A stretch of 34,267 bases of DNA from an uncultured Succinivibrionaceae bacterium (GTDB lineage: Bacteria > Pseudomonadota > Gammaproteobacteria > Enterobacterales > Succinivibrionaceae), in contig CASEBB010000016.1 of NCBI GenBank assembly GCA_949286015.1, positions 1 to 34,267 on the forward strand. The letters run 5' to 3'. Positions 8,416 through 17,011 of this stretch are shown here, in pieces. The stretch's first letter is position 1. Every line of letters begins with the position of its first letter. The position numbers and the translations under genes are program-made. The notes below the pieces were generated by a model. That model saw nothing but the letters and a program-made list of their open reading frames with translations, was not told where the DNA came from and ran no database searches.

Positions 8416-9789
8416 ATGGCTTTATGGGGTGGTAGATTTACCCAAGACTCTGATGTGCGCTTCAAGCACTTCAATGATTCGCTGCGCTTTGACTATCGCT
8501 TATTCCACGAAGATGTCGAAGGCTCCCGTGCTTGGGCCCAGGCCTTAGCCAAGGTTCAGGTGCTCTCCGAGACCGAGTGTGCCGATCTCATCCGCGCTTT
8601 AAACGAATTAGAGCAGGAAATGAGCGGCCGTGAGCATGAAATCGCTGTCGCCGGTGATGAGGATATCCACTCTTACGTGGAGCGCCGCCTCATTGAAAAG
8701 GTTGGTGCCTTAGGTAAGAAGCTGCACACCGGCCGCTCCCGTAACGATCAGGTCGCGCTTGACTTAAAGCTCTTCTGCCGTGGCGCTGCCGACGACCTCT
8801 TAAAGGCCATCCGTGCCCTGCAACGCGAGCTCTTAAAGGTAGCCGACCTCTATCAGGGCGTGATCTTCCCTGGCTACACCCACCTGCAACGTGCACAGCC
8901 TGTTACTTTCTCGCACTTCTGCTTAGCCTACCTGCAGATGTTAGATCGCGATTTTGCGCGCTTAAGCAATGCCCGCGATTTACTCAATATCTGCCCATTA
9001 GGCAGCGCCGCTTTAGCCGGTACCGCTTACCCTATCGATCGTGAGGCCTTAGCCCAGAGCTTAGGCTTTAAGAGCGCTACCCACAACAGCTTAGACGCGG
9101 TCTCTGATCGTGACCATGTCATGGAGCTGCTCTCCTGCGCTTCTATCAGCATGGTGCACTTATCACGTCTGGCCGAAGACCTTATCATCTACAACTCTGG
9201 TGAGGCCAACTTCATTGAGCTCTCCGATAAGGTCACGTCTGGCTCGTCGCTGATGCCACAAAAGAAGAACCCTGATGCCTTAGAGCTGATTCGCGGTAAG
9301 GTCGGTCGTGTGGTGGGATCATTAATGGGCATCTTAACCACCGTTAAGGCGCTGCCACTTGCTTACGACAAGGATCTGCAAGAGGACAAGGAAGGCTTAT
9401 TTGACGCCTTAGATACGTGGCATGAGTGCCTCGACATGATGGCCTTAGTCTTTGAGGACATCAAGCTCAACAAGGAGAAGATCACCGCTGCGGCTAAGGG
9501 TGGTTACTCCAACGCTACCGAGCTTGCTGACTACTTAGTCTCTAAGGGCGTGCCATTTAGAGAGGCGCACTCGGTGGTAGGTCAGGTGGTGCTCTACGCC
9601 ATTGAGCAAAAGAAGCCACTTGAGGAGTTAAGCGTGGCGGAGTTCCAGCGCTTTAACGCCGTCATTGGTGATGACGTCTACCCAATTCTCTCGTTAGAGA
9701 GCATTCTGGCTAAGCGTAATGTCTTAGGTGGCGTGGCTGTGGAGCAGACTAAGGCTGAAATTGAGGCCTTAAAGCAGCACTTAGCTTAA
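8416..9789 (+). CDS. argH: Argininosuccinate lyase
   Basis: Splits argininosuccinate into arginine and fumarate, the last step of the pathway. It has 457 residues, standard length. The start at 8416 (MALWGGRF) matches the family's N-terminus and has GAAGGAAA upstream; the open frame continues 24 codons further upstream without support. Signatures: TGRSRND at about 105-111, [10 protein letters not shown] at about 153-162 and the fumarase/lyase family signature [12 protein letters not shown] at 276-287 with the catalytic serine loop. It completes argF-argG-argH, though in its own transcription unit. Confidence 0.96.
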   Translation: MALWGGRFTQDSDVRFKHFNDSLRFDYRLFHEDVEGSRAWAQALAKVQVLSETECADLIRALNELEQEMSGREHEIAVAGDEDIHSYVERRLIEKVGALGKKLHTGRSRNDQVALDLKLFCRGAADDLLKAIRALQRELLKVADLYQGVIFPGYTHLQRAQPVTFSHFCLAYLQMLDRDFARLSNARDLLNICPLGSAALAGTAYPIDREALAQSLGFKSATHNSLDAVSDRDHVMELLSCASISMVHLSRLAEDLIIYNSGEANFIELSDKVTSGSSLMPQKKNPDALELIRGKVGRVVGSLMGILTTVKALPLAYDKDLQEDKEGLFDALDTWHECLDMMALVFEDIKLNKEKITAAAKGGYSNATELADYLVSKGVPFREAHSVVGQVVLYAIEQKKPLEELSVAEFQRFNAVIGDDVYPILSLESILAKRNVLGGVAVEQTKAEIEALKQHLA

Positions 9790-9822
9790 GCCTGAGCCTA
9801 AGCTGCTGCACCCGCGCCAGAA

Positions 9823-9854
9823 CCAGCGCTAGCTCGTCAGCAGGCGCTGGCTTT
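9823..9854 (+). terminator. Possible first terminator of argH
   Basis: CCAGCGC (9823-9829) and GCGCTGG (9844-9850) form a 7-bp stem followed by CTTTTCC. The T tract is short, so this is weaker than the terminator 40 bp further on. Confidence 0.5.
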
Positions 9855-9890
9855 TCCTGTGTGGCTGGCGCGCGGTGCGCCACAGCAAAA

Positions 9891-9947
9891 CGCCCTGTAG
9901 TAGCTTTCCCCCTTAGTGTGAGGAGAGGCCACTACAGGGCGTTTTTT
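9891..9947 (+). terminator. Strong terminator between convergent argH and dut
   Basis: CGCCCTGTAGT (9891-9901) pairs perfectly over 11 bp with 9931-9941, followed by six T's. The stem is preceded by AAAA, so it may also work on the minus strand for the convergent dut transcript. Confidence 0.85.
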
Positions 9948-10019
9948 ATTGGTGGGGCTGCTTTACCGCCTTACCGCCCGCATTAGGGCATAGGGCTTAG
10001 CGCTTGAGCTTGGGGCTTA

Positions 10020-10169
10020 GGAAGGAGTGAGCTAAGAAGTGACGGATGTAGTGGTGCGTGGTTGCAACGTCCCACCTCGAGATAAAAGGTGCAAGATAGC
10101 TTGAGCCTATCTTGAGAAGAGCATGCATGCGTGCCCTAAATTCCGTCATTTATTAAGTCAGTCGTTCCT
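10020..10169 (+). repeat. 150-bp intergenic repeat, copy A (3' of dut)
   Basis: Nearly the same sequence recurs at 15378-15531, estimated by eye at 85-90% identity. It contains an inverted pair, TGACGGA (10040-10046) and TCCGTCA (10142-10148), and an internal CACCT/AGGTG hairpin. It ends at the dut stop codon, so it forms the 3' untranslated region of dut. Confidence 0.8.
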
Positions 10170-10963
10170 TAGTGCACGCCCGTCGAGCCAAAGCCTTGCA
10201 CCCCACGGGTGGTGGCGTCAAACTCGTCCACGATCTTAAGCTGCGCCCGCACAATCGGCACAAACACCAGCTGCGCAATGCGCTCACCCACGTGAATCGT
10301 AAAGCTCTCCTCGGAGCGATTCCACAGCGGTACCATTAATGGCCCCTGATAGTCCGCATCAATAAGGCCCGTCAAATTGCCCAGCACAATGCCATGCTTA
10401 AAGCCTAAGCCCGAGCGTGGTAGCACCGTAGCACATAAGTACGGGTTCTTGATGTAGAGCGCAATGCCCGTCGGCATCAAAAAGGTCTCTTTTGGCCCTA
10501 AGACAATGTCCGTCTCCGTCATTGCCCGCAGATCCATACCCGCCGCTTTGTCTGTGGCATACTCCGGCAGAGGAAAAGTCCCGTCCTGCAGACGCTCATC
10601 GAGAATCTTCATCTCGATCAGTGCCAGTCCTTGTCCCCAGACATCAATTAGTGGGGCGTCAGCTGCGTGGTGATGGCTATCTGGGGGTGCTGTAGCGGCA
10701 GCTGGTGCGTTTTGCGGCTGCAGCGCTTGCAGCTCCGCCAGTGCCTCTTTTTTCCGCTGCCCAATCAGCTCGAGCCGCGAGGGATCGTTAGGCACCACCG
10801 CTCCCAAGAGCTGGGACTTGTCAAAAACCATGCGGCCTTTGCTGCGACACCAATGCGACGGCCGGTCGTACACGTAGACCCTGCCATTCTTTTGGGGACG
10901 ATACTCGTAGTGATGACCCTTCTCTTGTTTGAAGGGGATGTACATCTTGTTATCCATGGCCAC
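10169..10963 (-). CDS. dut: dUTP diphosphatase with a long N-terminal extension
   Basis: Hydrolyses dUTP to dUMP and pyrophosphate, keeping uracil out of DNA and supplying dUMP for thymidylate synthesis. The dUTPase domain covers residues 118-264 and has all five motifs: AGMDLRA 141-147, PRSGLG 182-187, GLIDADYQG 199-207 with catalytic Asp 202, GERIAQ 226-231 and the C-terminal [10 protein letters not shown]. Usual length is about 150, but this frame is 264. The extra 117 residues start after a good site (AAGAGGTG) and include a K-N-G-R-V-Y-V-Y-D block and [14 protein letters not shown], loosely like the N-terminus of some transposases, followed by an Ala/Pro linker. The only internal start near the domain is the Met at 118, which lacks a clear binding site. 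In E. coli dut follows coaBC directly; here eight other genes lie between. Confidence 0.92.
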   Translation of the reverse strand: MAMDNKMYIPFKQEKGHHYEYRPQKNGRVYVYDRPSHWCRSKGRMVFDKSQLLGAVVPNDPSRLELIGQRKKEALAELQALQPQNAPAAATAPPDSHHHAADAPLIDVWGQGLALIEMKILDERLQDGTFPLPEYATDKAAGMDLRAMTETDIVLGPKETFLMPTGIALYIKNPYLCATVLPRSGLGFKHGIVLGNLTGLIDADYQGPLMVPLWNRSEESFTIHVGERIAQLVFVPIVRAQLKIVDEFDATTRGVQGFGSTGVH

Positions 10964-10970
10964 CTCTTAT

Positions 10971-10997
10971 GCGTGTCATAGAGCCATTATGACACGC
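10971..10997. promoter_or_regulatory. Perfect 10-bp palindrome just upstream of dut
   Basis: GCGTGTCATA (10971-10980) and TATGACACGC (10988-10997) flank a 7-nt spacer. It ends 7 bp before the dut start and lies after the stop of the upstream gene. It could be an operator, a processing hairpin or a weak terminator; there is no T tract. Confidence 0.5.
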
Positions 10998-11042
10998 CTG
11001 CTGCCTCGTTTATCGCTGCGCCTGAGATTAGCACTGCGGTGA

Positions 11043-12308
11043 TCAGCTCTTTTGTGCTGCTATCAACAGTGGTGCCACAGGCGCCTGTGCCTCCTGCATG
11101 TTCTGCACAAAGGTCTGGAAATCTTTGCACAGCGGCGACCATGGCCTGATAGGGGTTAACTCGGGACGTATAACTTGTTGATAGCAGAGGTACGCCATGA
11201 TGTTGAGCAGTGATATCTCATGCATATTACAGCGGCTCAGCTGACAAAATAACTTCCAATCACCGAGTGCTAAGTCTTTCTTTTCAAACATCAGCTTACG
11301 CAGAGACTCAGGTACGGCCACTAACGCTTGTCTGACCTCAGGACAAAAGACTTGGATTAAGGCGAGGCGCAAGTCTTGTTGTTTGCGCATGGCGTCTATT
11401 TGGGGTTTTTCAATCAGGCCAAAATAGCCCTCAATCTGCTTGCGGGTTTGGCTTTTGTAGAGGCCATTAACAGCGTACTTCATTTCGCGCTTGGCATTAG
11501 GTATGGCCCTAGAGAAGCGGGTGTCGCTGACGGTTTTGAGCGTATCTTCGTGGTGGGGGATGAAATACGATTGCGGGAAAAACTCCGCTAAGAGCTGTTG
11601 GTGAAAGTGACCTTGTTGGAACTTGCCGCCAAACAGCAAGGGGGCAGGCAAGCCGCGTTCATTAAGCTGGCGCAGCAGCTCAGAGTAGGGGTAAGGCATC
11701 TCTTGTCTTTTGTCGCTGCTCAGAGGATGAATGTGAAAAGAGATGAGCTCTTTATTGCCTTTTGCATCAATGCCAAAGGCCAAATCCATAGGGCTGTAAC
11801 AGGTAGTACGACGCTCTCTGTTGTCATAGAGGCTAACCTCAATCTGTCTGAGGAACACAAGCGGGTAATAGCGATCGTTTAGGGGCGCCGTGTACCATGC
11901 ATCAAACTTTCGTTTGTGCGCTAAAACGATGTCGCTGACATCGTCCTCTGAGAGCGTGAGGTTGAACATCAGCTCCATCTGATGGAGGGCATCTTTTAAG
12001 TCGTGCCCATCAAGGAGCAAGGTAATGAGCTTGTCATGTTGCTTCGCGCCATAGAGACCGGTCGCAATACCAATGGCCTCTTTGATTTCATTGTCCAGTG
12101 GCTTTAGCAGCGTGTCGATGTCTTCAGCACTCGTGAGGTGGCCATTTTGGTAGAGCCTGCAGGCCGCAGCCACCACCTGTCCCTTAAAAAGTGACCAGCC
12201 CTTGCCCGTAGTGATTTCCTGTAGGGCGTACTCCGCAGGAGTAATTGCAGGCGGAGTGCTGTCAGGTAGACTCGTTTGCTGTGCTTGCGTTTTCTGCGCT
12301 CTAGGCAT
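11043..12308 (-). CDS. IS256-like transposase-derived protein, array member 1
   Basis: 421-residue member of the eight-gene array. Visible blocks: FKGQVVAAACRLYQ at 41-54, a DGH turn at about 100, LNDRYYPLVFLRQ ending at 155, AFGID..G.KELISF, the RGLPAPLLF strand, EFFPQSYFIP and ESLRKLMFE. This order matches IS256/Mutator transposases, but the residue at the first catalytic Asp is Arg154, and the C..H motif after the second Asp is absent. So it is not expected to transpose. The N-terminus is Gln/Thr/Pro-rich rather than Lys-rich. AAGGAAG precedes the ATG. The next gene downstream is dut, 79 bp away. Function unknown. Confidence 0.75.
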   Translation of the reverse strand: MPRAQKTQAQQTSLPDSTPPAITPAEYALQEITTGKGWSLFKGQVVAAACRLYQNGHLTSAEDIDTLLKPLDNEIKEAIGIATGLYGAKQHDKLITLLLDGHDLKDALHQMELMFNLTLSEDDVSDIVLAHKRKFDAWYTAPLNDRYYPLVFLRQIEVSLYDNRERRTTCYSPMDLAFGIDAKGNKELISFHIHPLSSDKRQEMPYPYSELLRQLNERGLPAPLLFGGKFQQGHFHQQLLAEFFPQSYFIPHHEDTLKTVSDTRFSRAIPNAKREMKYAVNGLYKSQTRKQIEGYFGLIEKPQIDAMRKQQDLRLALIQVFCPEVRQALVAVPESLRKLMFEKKDLALGDWKLFCQLSRCNMHEISLLNIMAYLCYQQVIRPELTPIRPWSPLCKDFQTFVQNMQEAQAPVAPLLIAAQKS

Positions 12309-12392
12309 GTTTGGCTTCCTTGTCGTAGTTGGGCGTAGCTTGGTAGCTTGAGGGTAGGCTGTGCCTCAGCATTTAGTGCTGTTTAGTGCTGT

Positions 12393-13631
12393 TTAGTTCT
12401 GTGCCGGTTTCACCATTGGTGCTACCGGCGCTTTGGCCTCGTGCATGCGCTGCACAAAGGTCTGAAGATCACTGTACACCTGTGGCCAGTTGCTCACACG
12501 GCGCTGCCATTCTTTGCGTACTACCTGCAGATAGTATTGGTGCGTGATGATGTTGATGAGCTTGGCGTCATACACCCCGTCGATGCTCTTGAGTGGCCCC
12601 TCTTTGCCTAAACCACATACCGGAGGCGTCTCACACAGCAGCTTACGCAGGGCTGGCGGCAGTGACACTAGCGCCTGTCTCACCTCAGGGCAAAAGACAT
12701 CGCAGAGGACATCACACAGGGGATAGAGGTCGTGCGCATAGTCTTGGTCATAATGATCGATCTGAGCAAAGCAGCGGTTGATCTCAGCAAGACTTTGGCT
12801 GTGGTAGGCGCCATTAATCGCCTGCTGCAACTCACTTTTTGTGTTGGTGCTAAACACGACCTGCCAGCTGCGCGGGATAAAACGTTGTTTCATCTTCGCT
12901 ACCGTATCCTTGCGGTTAGGGATGTAGTAGCTCTGGGGGTAGATGAATTCTAGGTATTCTTGGTGGAAGTCGTTGCTCTCATAAGGCCCTCCTAACAGCA
13001 AAGGCGCTGGCAATTTCCTGCTTTGCATTTGACGCAAGAGGTTATGAAAAGGCGCTTCGCTACTTGGACTCAGGGGGTGAATCCTAAAAGCTATGAGCTC
13101 GCGGTAGCCGTTATTGTCGATGCCTACGGCCACGTCCAGATAGCTGCTCTTAACCTTAGGGCTGTAGCTCTCATCGATAAGGGAGATGGAGTACTGGTGC
13201 AGAAAGATGATCGGGTAATAGTAAGAACTAAGTGGCGCTTCGCTCCACGCCTGAAACTCCTCTTGGTGCGCCAAAATGATGTTGCAGGCATCCTGCTGCG
13301 AGAGCTTGAGGTTATTCGTCTGCTTCACAATAGCAAGGGCCTCTTTGAGGTTGTGCCCCTCCAGCATCAGGGGGAGCTGTTTCTCTTTAGGATCGGCCGC
13401 ATAGACACCGGTCGCCAGCGCCAGTGCCTCTTTGATTTCGTTGTTGAGCGGATCGAGCAGCTGAGCGAGGTCGGCTGCGCCTTGCAACTTACCACTTTGG
13501 TAGAGCTTGCAGGCGGCAGAGACTACGTTGCTTTTGAACTTAGCCCACGACTGGTCAGAGGTGATGTCGTGGAGAGCTTGTTCTGCCGTGATGCTGCTGT
13601 TTTTGGCGGCAGTCTTCTGGGTTTTAGGCAT
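12393..13631 (-). CDS. IS256-like transposase-derived protein, array member 2
   Basis: 412 residues if it starts at the ATG at 13631 (MPKTQKT). This start matches the sister proteins and is preceded by AAGGAGG; the open frame runs 57 codons further upstream but without homology. Blocks: VVSAACKLYQ, EGHNLKEAL, YYYPIIFLHQ with His145 at the first-Asp position, AVGIDNNGYRELIAF, RKLPAPLLL, YPQSYYIP, PALRKLLCE and EWQRRVSNW. It is the most diverged from member 1 in the middle. It has lost the catalytic Asp. Separated from member 1 by 84 bp; a TTTAGTGCTG repeat spans its stop codon. Confidence 0.75.
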   Translation of the reverse strand: MPKTQKTAAKNSSITAEQALHDITSDQSWAKFKSNVVSAACKLYQSGKLQGAADLAQLLDPLNNEIKEALALATGVYAADPKEKQLPLMLEGHNLKEALAIVKQTNNLKLSQQDACNIILAHQEEFQAWSEAPLSSYYYPIIFLHQYSISLIDESYSPKVKSSYLDVAVGIDNNGYRELIAFRIHPLSPSSEAPFHNLLRQMQSRKLPAPLLLGGPYESNDFHQEYLEFIYPQSYYIPNRKDTVAKMKQRFIPRSWQVVFSTNTKSELQQAINGAYHSQSLAEINRCFAQIDHYDQDYAHDLYPLCDVLCDVFCPEVRQALVSLPPALRKLLCETPPVCGLGKEGPLKSIDGVYDAKLINIITHQYYLQVVRKEWQRRVSNWPQVYSDLQTFVQRMHEAKAPVAPMVKPAQN

Positions 13632-13903
13632 GTTCTGCCTCCTTACAGGCACCAACAGCATCAGCGCGGAGCTGCGGGACTGGCTTTGCGGTGTGACGGT
13701 GGTGGTTGGAGAGCTCTTTGGCGAGTGCTTTGTAGAATGCTTTAGAGCGCGCTCCGCAAAAGCTGTTTGCGCTGCGAGCAGCAAAGCTGGTCTTAGAGCC
13801 ACACGTGTTTTGGGGCTCTCACCAGAATCTGTGGGGATAGGATCAAGCCCCTGTCTTAGGTGGTTGGGCTAAGGCCAGTGCTAACCAGCAATTAGCCGTC
13901 CCA

Positions 13904-15190
13904 TTACCTCCGATGCGCCTCATAAATTCTGAGTAGAAACTGTTTTGTGCTCTCTTGTTTGCTGTTTGACGCGTCTGCTTGCACCACTTGTGCAGCTCTG
14001 TCCTTGGCGTCTTGCATAGTCTGCGTAAAACTTTGCAAATCGCCCTTCAGTCGCTTCCAGTTGCCCAGTGAGCGCTGCCACTCGGGGCACAGCATCTGTA
14101 GATAGTACTGGTGCACAATGACCTTAAGGTAAGGGGTGTCGCGCAGAGCGCTGCTATTTAGCATGGTCTTGAGGTTTTCCGCAGCCTCGACAAAAGGTGG
14201 CTTCTCACACAACACCTTACGCAGAGTTGGTGGCAGAGCCAATAACGCTTGCACTACTTCGGGACAGAAGACCGGACGCCATTGTTTGTTGACATTTTCT
14301 AAAATGTTCCAGCAACATACGCGATGGATGAGAGGAGGCACGATTTCTTTGTACTCTTCTAACGATTGGCTTTGGTACAGCGCTTTGAACATTTGCCGGT
14401 AATCGTTGCGCAGGGCATAGGAAGGGTCGACCTTTTCTCTGACCGTGGTGCTCGTGCTGTTGAGGGTGGGAATAAAGTACGACTGCGGGAAAAACTTGGC
14501 CAACTGCTGTTGGCAAAAGTCGCTACCTTGGTAATCACCTCCCACTAAAAGCGGTGCTGGCAGCTGCCGCTCTTTGAGCTCTTGGAGCAGCTGACGATAA
14601 AGCGTGGGGCGCGTTTCTTGACCATAGTAAGGCGCTAGACCAATACGAAAATTCAGGAGAGCCCTGTCCCCGTCATCATCAATGCCAAACGCAAGTTCCA
14701 CGGAAAAAGACGAGTTCATTATGATCTCGTGCAGATAGACGATAGGGTAGTAGCGATCCTTAAGCGAGGTCTCTTGCCACCGATCGGCATCCTCTTGATG
14801 CGCGAGAATAATCTTTTTGGCTTGCTCTACGCTCAGGGGGATGCTGCCCATCTGCTTTAGGATGTCGATGGACGCAGTGAGGCTGTGCCCATTCAAGATC
14901 ATGGTAATGAGCTTGTCCTCTTGCTTGCCCTCATTGAGGCCAGTAGCAATGCCAATGGCCGCTCTAATCTCATCGTTAAGCGGCGTGAGCAGCGCGGAGA
15001 TATCATCGGCGCTCTTTAGTTGGCCGCTTTGGTAGAGCTGGCAGGCAGCAGCCACCACCTCGCCCTTAAACAGCGACCACGTCTGATTGGAGGTGATCTT
15101 TTGTAGCGCCTGCTCATTGGTCTTAATGGTGTTGCTGCTGGCGGTCTTGGCAGTAGCCTTTTTTGCAGTAGTTTTCTGGGTTTTGGGCAT
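13904..15190 (-). CDS. IS256-like transposase-derived protein, array member 3
   Basis: 428 residues from the ATG at 15190, with TAAGGAAG upstream. The first 20 residues are Lys/Ala/Thr-rich (MPKTQKTTAKKATAK), like a histone-type tail. Then come FKGEVVAAACQLYQ at 41-54, NGHSL, LKDRYYPIVYLHE with His154 where IS256 has Asp, AFGIDDDGDRALLNF, LKERQLPAPLL, FFPQSYFIP, PTLRKVLCE and EWQRSLGNW. It is very close to member 4 through the N-terminal 100 residues, indicating recent tandem duplication. It has a C-terminal extension of about 25 residues not seen in members 6-7. Confidence 0.75.
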   Translation of the reverse strand: MPKTQKTTAKKATAKTASSNTIKTNEQALQKITSNQTWSLFKGEVVAAACQLYQSGQLKSADDISALLTPLNDEIRAAIGIATGLNEGKQEDKLITMILNGHSLTASIDILKQMGSIPLSVEQAKKIILAHQEDADRWQETSLKDRYYPIVYLHEIIMNSSFSVELAFGIDDDGDRALLNFRIGLAPYYGQETRPTLYRQLLQELKERQLPAPLLVGGDYQGSDFCQQQLAKFFPQSYFIPTLNSTSTTVREKVDPSYALRNDYRQMFKALYQSQSLEEYKEIVPPLIHRVCCWNILENVNKQWRPVFCPEVVQALLALPPTLRKVLCEKPPFVEAAENLKTMLNSSALRDTPYLKVIVHQYYLQMLCPEWQRSLGNWKRLKGDLQSFTQTMQDAKDRAAQVVQADASNSKQESTKQFLLRIYEAHRR

Positions 15191-15560
15191 GGTCAGCTTC
15201 CTTACAGGCACTATCAGGTGGCGTTGCGGGATTGGCTTTTAGATGTGGACTTGGGACTGGGCTCGGTGGTGGTGAGTGCTGGGTAGAGTGCATTGTGGAG
15301 CTCTGTGTGGGGGAGCACTTTGTGGAGCTCTTTGTGGGGCGCTCCGCAGCTGCTCGCGTCGCAAGCAGCAACTCTGGGGAAAGAGTGGGCTAATAAGTGA
15401 CGGATGTAGTGGTGCGTGGTTGCAACGTCCCACCTCGAGATAAAAGGTGCAAGCGAGCCTGAGCCTATCTGGAGATGGGCAGGCATGCATGCGTGCCCTA
15501 AATTCCGTCATTTATGAAGTCAGTCGTTCCTGTCTTACCCCACCCTCGTATCCGCTGCTC
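15191..15560. other. Intergenic region within the array, with repeat copy B
   Basis: A 370-bp gap between members 3 and 4. It contains copy B of the 150-bp repeat at 15378-15531. Its left part (about 15225-15377) resembles the region upstream of member 2 (about 13650-13800), so flanking DNA was duplicated with the genes. No gene is seen. Confidence 0.5.
15378..15531 (+). repeat. 150-bp intergenic repeat, copy B (3' of array member 4)
   Basis: Matches 10020-10169 along its whole length, including TGACGGA near the left side and TCCGTCA near the right, with differences concentrated at about 15453-15482. Like copy A it lies just downstream of a minus-strand gene. Confidence 0.8.
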
Positions 15561-16832
15561 TTATTTGCTTTTTGGCGCGTTTGCTTGCTCCACTTGGGCG
15601 GTTCTGTCCTTGGCCTCCAGCATCGTCTGCTTAAAGCTTTGCAAGTCGTCCTTAATGCGCTTCCAACTGCCTACAGGACGTTGCCACTCTGGGCACAGTA
15701 CCTGTAAATAGTACTGGTGCAAGATGACCTGATAGAAGGTGTGGTCGTACAGAGAGCTTTCGTACAGCACGGCCTTGATGTTCTCCACCTCATCGCCAAA
15801 AGGTGTCTTTTCACACAACACCTTACGCAGAGCTGGTGGCAGAGCCAATAACGCTTGCACTACCTCGGGACATAAGACCTGGCGCCAAGCTTGGTTGATC
15901 TCCTTTAAGAAGTTCCAACTACCTACAGAGCCGATGAGTGGACGCACGACAGTTTTGTATTCCTCCACCGTTTGGCATTGGTACAGTGCTTTGAACATTT
16001 GCCGGTATTCTTTGCGCAGACCATAGGAAGGATCGACCTTCTCTCTGACCTTGGTGCTGATGCTGTTGTGCGTTGGAATAAAGTACGACTGCGGGAAAAA
16101 CTCGGCCAACTGCTGTTGGCCAAAGTCGCCACCTTGGTAATCACCGCCCACTAAAATCGGTGCTGGCAGCTGCCGCGCTTTAAGCTCTTGGAGCAGCTCA
16201 CGCAGAGGAGGCTTGCGGCTGCCTGGGGTATAGCCCCGTGGGGGATCAAAGTGAAAAGCAATGAGCTCTCTGTCACCATCCTCATTAATGCCAAACGCCA
16301 TGCTGCAGTCGCTGATCAGAACGTGGGCGGTGGTCTTATCAATGTCGACGTGCACCCACGTATCGAATTCGTACAGAAAGATAAGCGGGTAGTAGCGATC
16401 CTTAAGCGAGGTCGCTTGCCATGCAGCCTCATCCTCTTGGTGCGCGAGAATAATGTTTTTGGCTTGCTCTACGCTCAGGTCGAGGTGACTCATCTGCTTT
16501 AAGATGTCGAGGGACTCGTAGATGCTGTGCCCATTTACGATCATGGTAATGAGCTTGTCCTCTTGCTTGCCCTCACTGAGGCCAGTAGCAATGCCAATGG
16601 CCTCTTTAATCTCATCGCCCAGTGGCGTAAGCAGCGCGGCGATGTCAGCGCCGCTCTTTAGCTGGCCGCTTTGGTAGAGCTTACAGGCTGCAGCCACCAC
16701 CGCGCCTTTAAACAGTGGCCACGACTGATTAGAAGTGATCTCTTGTAGCGCTTGCTCATTGGTCTTGATGGTGTTGCTGCTGGCGGTCTTGGCAGTAGCC
16801 TTTTTCGCAGTGGTTTTCTGGGCTTTGGGCAT
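15561..16832 (-). CDS. IS256-like transposase-derived protein, array member 4
   Basis: 423 residues from the ATG at 16832, with TAAGGAAG upstream. The N-terminus (MPKAQKTTAKKATAK) and the first 150 residues nearly match member 3. The first-Asp position is Tyr154 (RYYPLIFLYE), then AFGINEDGDRELIAF, LKARQLPAPIL, EFFPQSYFIP, PALRKVLCE and EWQRPVGSW. The last block aligns well with the IS256 C-terminal 'W.RPV.NW' segment. The leader up to the start codon is almost the same as that of member 3. Function unknown; degenerate transposase relative. Confidence 0.75.
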   Translation of the reverse strand: MPKAQKTTAKKATAKTASSNTIKTNEQALQEITSNQSWPLFKGAVVAAACKLYQSGQLKSGADIAALLTPLGDEIKEAIGIATGLSEGKQEDKLITMIVNGHSIYESLDILKQMSHLDLSVEQAKNIILAHQEDEAAWQATSLKDRYYPLIFLYEFDTWVHVDIDKTTAHVLISDCSMAFGINEDGDRELIAFHFDPPRGYTPGSRKPPLRELLQELKARQLPAPILVGGDYQGGDFGQQQLAEFFPQSYFIPTHNSISTKVREKVDPSYGLRKEYRQMFKALYQCQTVEEYKTVVRPLIGSVGSWNFLKEINQAWRQVLCPEVVQALLALPPALRKVLCEKTPFGDEVENIKAVLYESSLYDHTFYQVILHQYYLQVLCPEWQRPVGSWKRIKDDLQSFKQTMLEAKDRTAQVEQANAPKSK

Positions 16833-17011
16833 GGTCAGCTTCCTTACAGGCATCACCAGCGTGGTGCGGGTGAGTGTCGCTTAGGTGGTAGCGCTTAGGG
16901 AGTAAGCTGCGTAGTGAAGCGGTGGGATTAGGGCAAATTGCGGTAGAGAGCACTTAAGTGCAGCAGGGAGTGCTTAAGTCACGCTTAAGTTACGCTAAGT
17001 AGCGCTCGCTC

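Larger units (their letters stand above)
9790..10168. other. Convergent intergenic region argH/dut
   Basis: No gene is seen. It contains two terminator hairpins (9823-9854, 9891-9947) and copy A of the 150-bp repeat (10020-10169). Confidence 0.5.
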
